A DNA stretch of 40,266 nt. It comes from Planctomycetota bacterium (GTDB taxonomy: Bacteria; Planctomycetota; Planctomycetia; Gemmatales; Gemmataceae). The notes under the pieces were generated by a model that made no database searches, was not told the DNA's origin, and worked only from the letters and a program-made list of their open reading frames with translations. Shown here piece by piece: positions 9,205 to 15,643 of this stretch (position 1 is its first letter; every line of letters begins with the position of its first letter). The position numbers were made by a program, and so were the translations under genes. The stretch spans positions 1 to 40,266 of the forward strand of contig JAJXWW010000201.1 of NCBI GenBank assembly GCA_021781415.1, in the 5' to 3' direction.

Positions 9205-12159
9205 CTATCGTCGCGGGGTTTGTTCCGTGCGCCTGCGCAATTCGGGGAGATAGCCGTAGGCTAGGGCCAGGTATTGGACTGGATGCAGCGTGCGGAGGGC
9301 GGCGGCGTCTTCCATTTGAATGCGGCAAGTGCTGCATTCGGTCGAGCCGAACTGTACTTCGGGACGACGCAACTCTTCCAACATGGGACGACCGGCAGCC
9401 AGCGAGGTTTCGTAGTTCGCCGCCTTGAGGCCGAACGTGCCGGCCATGCCCGAACAACTTACGTCGATGGCGCGCACGCGCAGTCTGGGGATCAACGACA
9501 ACAGCGCGGGACCGGCGGGCGGACGACCGAGCGCTTTCAGATGGCACGGCACATGATGACCGACCGACCACGGCAGCGGTTGAAAGTCGGTGCGAAGATT
9601 GCCCTGTTGATACAGATCCCACAGAAACGCCGTGGCTTCGACGGTTTGCGTGGCGACGAGGCGCACGTCGGGATCGTCGAGCAGATCGAGGGCGTCGTGG
9701 CGCAGCATGAGGGCGGCGGTCGGCTCGGAACAGAGGATCGGATAGCCCTCGCGGGCCAAATCGGACAAGACGAGTAGATTTTCCTGCACGGTTTCGCGGG
9801 CCGATTCCACGTCGCCGTAGGCCAGCGGAGCCATGCCGCAACCGCCCTGGCGCGGGGGAACGTAGACCTCGATGCCGTTGTGATGCAAGACGGCAACCAG
9901 CGCTTCGGCAATAAGCGGATCGTTATAGTTGGCGAAGATGTCCACGAAATAGGCGACGCAGGGGCGGGCGGAGCGCGGTCGGCGCGTCCAACCGCGATGC
10001 TGGGCACGACGCAGGAAACTCCGCCCGGCGAAGGCGGGAAGACGGCGATGGCGAGACAGCCCGAAGAGCTTTTCCAACAGCCAACGGGCTGCGGGATTGT
10101 CGAGGACGGCGTTGGCAAACGGGGCGAACGCACTGCCGAATCCGGCGAACGATTCCGTCCGCGCCATCGCCCAATCGGTGCGGTCGAGTCCATGCTCGGC
10201 CACGTTCGCCGCCTTGAGTTGAAGCATCATCTTCGGCACGTTGACGCGCGCCGGACATTCGCGGGCGCACATCTTGCAATTGACGCACAGATCGGCGACG
10301 GCGCGGGCGTCGTCGGAGGATAACGACTTCGGGTCGGCGTCGGCTTGCAGCAGACTGCGCAACAGATTGGCCTTGGCCCGCGGCGCGGCGGCCTCGTCGT
10401 GGGTCGCTCGGAAGGTCGGACACATGCGCCGGTCGGGCGATTCGGTACGGCATTCGCCGCAGCCGTTGCAGTGCAGCGCCTCGGCCAAGATGCCCGGCCT
10501 TGCCGGCGAACCGGCGGCGTCAGCCGCCGGGTGTTCCGCACTACCCCCATCACCCGGCAGGGGACGCTGCCGGTTCGCCAAATCGTTCCGCTTTCGCAGC
10601 GGCCACGACGCGCCTTCGGGGTTCGGCCCGACGATCTTGCCCGGATTAAAGAGATGGTGCGGATCGAAAATAGATTTCAATTCGCGGAACACGGAGAAGA
10701 GGGGTCCGGTTTGCTTTCCGACCCACGGCGTCCGCGCCAGGCCGACGCCGTGCCGAGCGCTGATGGTTCCGCCGAGATCGAGGACGATGCGATAGACCTC
10801 GTCGGCCAAGGCCCACAATCGAGCGGCGTCTTCCGGGCCGCTCCATTCGACGAACGGCCTCATGTGAACGTGTCCGGTGGCCGCTTGAATCAGATAGGCC
10901 GCCGTCAGTTCGTGCCGTTGCAGCACTTCTTGCACGCGATGGAGATAGCCCGGCAACAACTCCGGGGGCACGCCCACGTCTTCGACGAATGCCAACGGCT
11001 GAGCCGAGCCGCGTAAGGCGGACAAACTCGGCAGCGCCGCCTCGCGCACTCGCCAGAGCCGCTGGTTCGCGGCCTCGTCTTCGCCGACGTGCGCCATCGG
11101 GGCCAGCCGTTCGTCGCGCTGGAGGCGATAGGCCAACTCGCGGGCGCAGCGCAGCGCCTCCGCCGTCGTGTCGCCTTCGTATTCGACGAGCAAGACGGAT
11201 TCGATGCCCGCGGGAATCCATTCGGCGAGGGTGCTGTCGCCGCCGCGCGTCAGCGAGAGCAGGCGATGATCGAGCAGATCGCAGGCGCTGGGATTCGTCG
11301 TTGCCGCCAGCAGCGCGGCGCGGAGGGCGGCATCGAGTCCCGCGAAGCCGAGCAGCACGACGGCCCGCCCGCCCGGCAGCGGGATCGTTCTCAGCGTCGC
11401 CTCGGTGAACAGGGCCAATGTGCCCTCGCTGCCCACCAGCAACCGAGCCAGATCGAGCGATTCGGCGTCGAGAACATCGTGCAGGAGATAGCCGCAGCGG
11501 TTGAATCGCGTGCGCGGCTGGTATGCCGCAATCGTCGCCGCATGCTGCTCCAACACGGTGACGACGGAAGAAACGATGTCGTTGAGTCGATCGTGCGCGG
11601 TCTCGGCGGTCGGCCAGCGCGAATGGCGACCGAGATTCACGGCGTCGCCGTTGTCGAGAACGGCTCGCAAGCCGAGGACGTGATCGCGCGTGTAGCCGTG
11701 ACGGAAGGCGCGCGCGCCGGAAGCGTTGGTGGCCAACATGCCGCCGACGGTGCATTCGACGTTGGCCGGATCGGGTGCGAACCGTCTGCCCTCGCGCGCC
11801 AGTTCGCGGGCCAGATCGCGAGAGACGACGCCCGGCTGCACGCGAACGGTATCGCTTGCCACATGGAGAATTCGGCGGAAATGCTTGCTGACATCGACGA
11901 TCAGTCCGCTGCCCAGGGCTTCGCCGGCCAACCCCGTGCCCGCGCCGCGCGGCACTAGGTTCAGCTGATGTTCGTCGGCATAACGAACCAGGGCTTGTAC
12001 GTCTTCTTCGTCGCGCGGCACCACGACGCCCGCCGGTTGAATCTCGAAAATCGAGGCGTCGGTCGCGTACAAATGGCGCGACAAATCGTCGAACAGCAAC
12101 TCGCCCTTGAGGATGCCCTTCAAGTCGTCGCGGATGCGTTCGCGCTGCGGCAGGTCCAC
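9205..12159 (-). CDS. FAD-linked oxidase / Fe-S / CCG-domain fusion (GlcD-GlcF-like)
   Basis: This is a cytoplasmic or membrane-associated flavoprotein of 984 residues fusing the two halves of glycolate/D-lactate/D-2-hydroxyacid dehydrogenases. Residues about 40-500 are the FAD-binding oxidase part (PRGAGTGLAGEALGSG near 73; C-terminal ISARHGVGLARTPWVGKQTG). Two 4Fe-4S clusters follow (CNGCGEC near 561; CVNCKMCARECP near 625), then two CCG-type domains, slightly altered (GGCGMAPLAYGD; CSGMAGTFG with STECSTC). It likely oxidises a 2-hydroxy acid and passes electrons to the quinone pool; the substrate is not determinable here. Residues about 527-552 are encoded by a dispersed palindromic repeat sitting in frame in the linker. 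It starts with GTG, with an SD (AAAGGA) overlapping the stop of the upstream zinc-ribbon gene, so the two are coupled. The 3' end is duplicated at 4781-4929. Confidence 0.9.
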   Translation of the reverse strand: MDLPQRERIRDDLKGILKGELLFDDLSRHLYATDASIFEIQPAGVVVPRDEEDVQALVRYADEHQLNLVPRGAGTGLAGEALGSGLIVDVSKHFRRILHVASDTVRVQPGVVSRDLARELAREGRRFAPDPANVECTVGGMLATNASGARAFRHGYTRDHVLGLRAVLDNGDAVNLGRHSRWPTAETAHDRLNDIVSSVVTVLEQHAATIAAYQPRTRFNRCGYLLHDVLDAESLDLARLLVGSEGTLALFTEATLRTIPLPGGRAVVLLGFAGLDAALRAALLAATTNPSACDLLDHRLLSLTRGGDSTLAEWIPAGIESVLLVEYEGDTTAEALRCARELAYRLQRDERLAPMAHVGEDEAANQRLWRVREAALPSLSALRGSAQPLAFVEDVGVPPELLPGYLHRVQEVLQRHELTAAYLIQAATGHVHMRPFVEWSGPEDAARLWALADEVYRIVLDLGGTISARHGVGLARTPWVGKQTGPLFSVFRELKSIFDPHHLFNPGKIVGPNPEGASWPLRKRNDLANRQRPLPGDGGSAEHPAADAAGSPARPGILAEALHCNGCGECRTESPDRRMCPTFRATHDEAAAPRAKANLLRSLLQADADPKSLSSDDARAVADLCVNCKMCARECPARVNVPKMMLQLKAANVAEHGLDRTDWAMARTESFAGFGSAFAPFANAVLDNPAARWLLEKLFGLSRHRRLPAFAGRSFLRRAQHRGWTRRPRSARPCVAYFVDIFANYNDPLIAEALVAVLHHNGIEVYVPPRQGGCGMAPLAYGDVESARETVQENLLVLSDLAREGYPILCSEPTAALMLRHDALDLLDDPDVRLVATQTVEATAFLWDLYQQGNLRTDFQPLPWSVGHHVPCHLKALGRPPAGPALLSLIPRLRVRAIDVSCSGMAGTFGLKAANYETSLAAGRPMLEELRRPEVQFGSTECSTCRIQMEDAAALRTLHPVQYLALAYGYLPELRRRTEQTPRR
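10505..10579. repeat. Palindromic repeat inserted within coding sequence
   Basis: Arm GGCGAACCGGCGGCGTCAGC and following (10505-10533) faces an imperfect inverted arm ending GCTGCCGGTTCGCC (10551-10579). The 75 bases equal 25 codons, so the reading frame of the oxidoreductase is kept. The same arms recur at 39962-40266 and, in variant form, at 33770-33837. Confidence 0.8.
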
Positions 12160-12163
12160 AGCC

Positions 12164-12616
12164 TTATCCTTTCAGCTGTTCGCGGCGCAAACGCTCCTGG
12201 CGGTAGCGTTCGTGTACGGTCAGCTCGAACGGCTTGTGTTCGTCGTTGGCCGTCACGCCGCGGAAATGCGCCCCACAGCGATAGCAAACGATGACATCCT
12301 TGACCCACAGATATAGCAATCCATCGAACGCCGCCGAGCCGAGGAGAATGGCCCAAGTCAACCATTTCTCGTACAGCCAATACGTCAGCGTGGAAGCCAG
12401 ACAGGCCGCTACCAAAATGGCCATGCCGAGACTGTGAGGGAAATCTTTTTTCTTAAACAGTTCGCCGTTGCCGCATACGGTACATACCGGCAGCGCGGCA
12501 TCGATCTCTTGCAAGCGCAGAAGATGGTCGCAGCGCGGGCACTGCCACTCCGTACCGCTGGTGGTAGCGAGGCGTCCGGGATACTCACACGAAGGACAGT
12601 CAAAACGGATGTTCAT
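12164..12616 (-). CDS. Zinc-ribbon membrane protein, hypothetical
   Basis: The protein has 150 residues. The N-terminus holds two CxxC pairs forming a zinc ribbon (FDCPSCEYPG, WQCPRCDHLL) and a third CxxC follows (PVCTVCGNGELF). Two membrane segments come next (about 63-80 and 88-105), then another CxxC (VCYRCGAHFRG) and a charged tail rich in Arg/Glu. I do not recognise a characterised family; the arrangement is reminiscent of small planctomycete zinc-ribbon membrane proteins. The stop TAA is followed after 4 bases by the GTG of the FAD/Fe-S oxidoreductase, so the two are translationally coupled. It may help assemble or anchor that enzyme, which is inference only. Confidence 0.75.
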   Translation of the reverse strand: MNIRFDCPSCEYPGRLATTSGTEWQCPRCDHLLRLQEIDAALPVCTVCGNGELFKKKDFPHSLGMAILVAACLASTLTYWLYEKWLTWAILLGSAAFDGLLYLWVKDVIVCYRCGAHFRGVTANDEHKPFELTVHERYRQERLRREQLKG

Positions 12617-12650
12617 ATCTCGACTTTCGCAGATTGATTTTCTCTCCGAA

Positions 12651-12813
12651 CCGGAAGCGTTAGCGACGGTATCACCGAGCCGGAAGCGTTAGCGACGGTA
12701 TCACCGAGCCGGAAGCGTTAGCGACGGTATCACCGAGCCGGAAGCGTTAGCGACGGTATCACCGAGCCGGAAGCGTTAGCGACGGAGAGAGATACCGTCG
12801 CTAACGCTTCCGG
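12651..12813. repeat. 29-bp tandem repeat (5 copies) plus one inverted copy
   Basis: The core CCGGAAGCGTTAGCGACGG starts at 12651, 12680, 12709, 12738 and 12767, with an exact period of 29 bases. Spacer bases between cores are identical in the full units. A single inverted core lies at 12795-12813, so the last unit can fold into a 19-bp hairpin with a loop of about 9 bases. It sits between two genes transcribed in the same direction and could terminate or stabilise transcript ends. Confidence 0.95.
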
Positions 12814-12829
12814 CTCCGATGAGGGGGGG

Positions 12830-13579
12830 CTAAAACGTCGTCCCGCTTTCGCGCAGCAGTTGGCCGAGCAGTTCGCCGAGAAAACAAAAGATCACGGCGA
12901 CGTAGAGAATGCCCGTCGCCGATTGCGTCGAGCGAATCCGCGCCGACTGCCAGGCCATCCAATTCAATCCCAGCAAACCGGGAAGCAACAGCAGCCAACG
13001 CAACGGCAACAAGATGGCGGCTTCTCCCTCTTTTAGACTAACGAGAGAATGCGTCGCGGTCCAGTTGCCCAGCGCGCAACCTTCGACGGCGGCGCGGGCG
13101 ACGGTGGCCAAAGCGAAAACGGCCAACAGACGCAGCAACGGCGTCAGCGACATCGTCGGCGCGATGAGATAGGAATGACCGAGCAGCATCGCCGTCAGTG
13201 CCGCTCCGAGCAGCGCCGCCGAAGTCGCGTCACCGAGCAACACCCCCAGCCATTGCGAACGATCGACGGTGGCCGTCTCCAAGAGAACCAGCGCTCCGGC
13301 CAACGACGCGGTGGTCGAGACCACGAACGTCCGTCCTCCCGGCGCGCCTTCCAATCCCCAGACCATCGAACCGACGAACGCCAAGAACATTGCCGTACCG
13401 AGGAAGGTCAAAGGAAGCCAATCGGCGTCTTCGCGGACGGCGGCCAGGGCAACGCCGGCCAGGGCGAGGGCCGTCAGAAAGTGCGTGCGAAAGAAGCGCG
13501 GATTGATAACCGCGTGGGGCAGCAACAACAGGCAAGCGAGGCTGCCGACGGCGAGGCGGAGCGCGAAGACGGCGAGCAT
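12830..13579 (-). CDS. Polytopic membrane protein, hypothetical
   Basis: This 249-residue, very hydrophobic protein has about seven predicted membrane segments by eye (for example near 3-22, 34-50, 57-74, 85-102, 113-131, 144-165 and 190-210). A final hydrophobic stretch lies near the C-terminus (ILYVAVIFCFLGELLGQLL). The C-terminal block with EGEAAILLPLRWLLLLPGLLGL recalls dimethylsulfoxide-reductase anchor-like (NrfD/DmsC) membrane proteins, but I cannot assign it. The start lies 4 bases after the folE stop, which implies an operon. Downstream are the tandem repeats, then the zinc-ribbon and oxidoreductase genes in the same direction. A quinone-linked role beside the FAD/Fe-S enzyme is conceivable but unproven. 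Confidence 0.75.
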   Translation of the reverse strand: MLAVFALRLAVGSLACLLLLPHAVINPRFFRTHFLTALALAGVALAAVREDADWLPLTFLGTAMFLAFVGSMVWGLEGAPGGRTFVVSTTASLAGALVLLETATVDRSQWLGVLLGDATSAALLGAALTAMLLGHSYLIAPTMSLTPLLRLLAVFALATVARAAVEGCALGNWTATHSLVSLKEGEAAILLPLRWLLLLPGLLGLNWMAWQSARIRSTQSATGILYVAVIFCFLGELLGQLLRESGTTF

Positions 13580-13583
13580 GGCA

Positions 13584-14210
13584 TCACCGTGGGCCGTAAA
13601 TGAGGGCCATCAACTCGGTGCGCGTGGCCTGGTTGTCGCGGAAGATGCCGCGCATGGCGCTGGTGGTGCAGACGCCGCCCGGTTTGCGCACGCCGCGGAT
13701 CGTCATGCAGGTATGCGTCGCCTCCAAGATGACGGCGACGCCGCGCGGCTTCAATTCATCCATTAACAGATCGGCTAACTCTTCGGTCATGCGCTCCTGC
13801 ACCTGCGGGCGATGGGCCAGCGCCTCGACGACGCGGGGCAGTTTGCTCAAACCCACGATTTCGCCCGCCGGCAGATAGGCAATGTGCGCCTTGCCCAAAA
13901 ACGGCAGCAAATGATGCTCGCACGTCGAAGCAAACTCGATGTCGCGCACCAGCACCATTTCATCGTATTTCTGCGCGAACGTCTTTTTTAGATACTGGCG
14001 CGGTTCGGCGTGCAAACCGGAGAACAGCTCGGCGTACATGCGGGCCACCCGCGCCGGCGTCTCTTGCAATCCCTCGCGGTCGGGATCTTCGCCGACGGCG
14101 AACAAAATCTCGCGCACCGCCGCCTCGATGCGCGGTCGATCGACCGCGCTGGCCGTGCCATTGCGAACGGGCGAAACGGACCTTCGCTCTCCCGATGGAG
14201 ATGGAATCAT
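13584..14210 (-). CDS. folE: GTP cyclohydrolase I (type IA)
   Basis: This cytoplasmic enzyme converts GTP to 7,8-dihydroneopterin triphosphate, the first step to tetrahydrofolate and related pterins. The ATG at 14210 is chosen because GGAGGAG lies about 9 bases upstream; the frame stays open to a TTG at 14273 but lacks such a site. 208 residues match the usual 190-220. Zinc-binding and catalytic motifs are present: STCEHHLLPFLGKAHIAYLP (Cys97 and the neighbouring His residues) and EATHTCMTIRGVRKPG with the second zinc Cys. HRPQVQERMTEELADLL is also typical. The first ~25 residues are variable. It is followed directly by the membrane-protein gene, so both probably share a promoter upstream of 14210. 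The long perfect inverted repeat at 14382-14449 separates it from the preceding gene. Confidence 0.95.
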   Translation of the reverse strand: MIPSPSGERRSVSPVRNGTASAVDRPRIEAAVREILFAVGEDPDREGLQETPARVARMYAELFSGLHAEPRQYLKKTFAQKYDEMVLVRDIEFASTCEHHLLPFLGKAHIAYLPAGEIVGLSKLPRVVEALAHRPQVQERMTEELADLLMDELKPRGVAVILEATHTCMTIRGVRKPGGVCTTSAMRGIFRDNQATRTELMALIYGPR

Positions 14211-14381
14211 GCGCGACACTCCTCCGTTGCCGGCCCCGCTCCCCGACGCCGTTTCAACGCCGCCGTCTCGCAAGGCACTCTTCTATCATTAGTAGACCGG
14301 AAGACGAAACAATCAAGGAAGGGAACGCGGAGTCGTCGAATCAACGCACCGCGGACGGAGGCACGAGCGACTGTCGATTCA

Positions 14382-14449
14382 CTTGGTTAGCCGCGACGCG
14401 CAGCGGAGCGCGAGACAACGCGCTCCGCTGCGCGTCGCGGCTAACCAAG
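14382..14449. terminator. Perfect 31-bp inverted repeat with 6-base loop
   Basis: Bases 14382-14412 (starting CTTGGTTAGCCGCGACGCGC) are the exact reverse complement of 14419-14449. The stem is far longer than a typical terminator and has no T-tract. It sits between the metalloprotease-like gene and folE, both minus strand, so it could separate the transcripts. A dispersed palindromic element is equally likely. Confidence 0.6.
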
Positions 14450-14529
14450 ATCGTTTCGATCTATTGAAAGCATACGGCGCAACCCGTTTGCGGATGTTCT
14501 CCACTATCCCCCCATCACCCATCGGTGTT

Positions 14530-15576
14530 TCAACGCTTGAGCGTCGCCTTCCATTCCTCGCCCAACTTATCCAGCGGCTTGCCGGTTAGCTTTTGGAATA
14601 CCTCTTTTTTGTACTCGCCTTCGCGCATCATTTTGTTTAGCTTGCGGACAAGTTCCTTGTCGTATTTCTCGGTCAGATAGGCCAAGAATGCAGCCGACAT
14701 GCGATAGCTGCCGTCGTGGCGAACGATGCGAGGATTGAGGGGGCCAATCTTGCCCGGCTCGTACTTGAAAAAGCGAACGTAATCGGCGACGCCCTCCACC
14801 AGCCAGCCGGGATTGCCGGGCACACGATAGCTTTGAACGACGTGAACCGTCTCGTGAATCATGGCACCGAAATCGTCCGGATGATCCTTGAAAAAGGCGG
14901 CCGAGCCGACAATGTCGGTCCCGCTCGTGTAGGCCACTCCTTTCATTTTTTTTATCGTCATGCGCACGCGGCGGGTCGGCTGGAAGCGAGGGCTTTTTAG
15001 CTCGTCGTTGATCCGGTCGTACCATCGTTCGCAGATGCGCGCGGATTTCTCCGCCCATTCCTTCATCTCGGGCGCGTCCGAGGCATCCACCGTGAACTCG
15101 ACGGGATGCTTGAAGACGGCCAGAGCGGGATCGGCGTCGAGAACGATTTCGCGCACCACTAACGGATGTTTAAGATCCTTTTTAAGTTGAATGCGCACCG
15201 CTCGAATCTTCTCGTCCTTCGGCTTGCCGGCGGCGGCTCCGGCGCGGAACGTCGCCAGTTCCTCGAAGCGCTCTCCGTCCGTAGAAATCTCCAGTGCCGC
15301 CGCCGTCAGTTTCTGGCTCCCATCGGGACGCCCCGTGAGGACTTGGATCGAGCGAACGACCAGGGGTTTGTCGAGGGTGAAGGTGAAATGGTCGCTGGCG
15401 GAGGCGTTCTTCGCCGAGGCGAAATAGCTTTTCTTGTCGCCGTCGAAGGCCAGTTGACGAATGCGATCGCCGTCGCTGGCGAGCGTGGACTCGATCGTCG
15501 CGGCATGGGGCGACTCGGCGCGAATCGAGAGGGACACACAAAACGACAAAGCGACGGCAAGAAGGCGCAGTAGCAT
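14530..15576 (-). CDS. Secreted basic-secretory-protein-like zinc metalloprotease with discoidin-like domain
   Basis: The protein has 348 residues and starts with a signal peptide (LLRLLAVALSFCVSLSIRA). Residues about 25-150 look like a discoidin/F5-8C-type beta sandwich (FTLDKPLVVRSIQVLTGRPD; AALEISTDGERFEELATF). The C-terminal part resembles the plant basic secretory protein (BSP) family of putative peptidases, with zinc-binding HETVH at 241-245 and the downstream VEGVADYVRFF block that supplies the third ligand region. It should be exported and act on extracellular or cell-surface protein; the substrate is unknown. An SD-like GAGGAT lies upstream of the ATG. It stands alone between the LRR gene and folE. 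Confidence 0.8.
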   Translation of the reverse strand: MLLRLLAVALSFCVSLSIRAESPHAATIESTLASDGDRIRQLAFDGDKKSYFASAKNASASDHFTFTLDKPLVVRSIQVLTGRPDGSQKLTAAALEISTDGERFEELATFRAGAAAGKPKDEKIRAVRIQLKKDLKHPLVVREIVLDADPALAVFKHPVEFTVDASDAPEMKEWAEKSARICERWYDRINDELKSPRFQPTRRVRMTIKKMKGVAYTSGTDIVGSAAFFKDHPDDFGAMIHETVHVVQSYRVPGNPGWLVEGVADYVRFFKYEPGKIGPLNPRIVRHDGSYRMSAAFLAYLTEKYDKELVRKLNKMMREGEYKKEVFQKLTGKPLDKLGEEWKATLKR

Positions 15577-15643
15577 GAGACGATCCTCTTTTCTTCAGTG
15601 ATTTCGTGTACGGTGTACGAAATCGCGACTGGGCGACAAAAGA

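Noticed and set aside
12651..12813. Possible CRISPR array (regular 29-base period)
   Set aside because: The bases between cores are identical in every full unit, so there are no unique spacers, and no cas genes are nearby. It is a simple tandem repeat.
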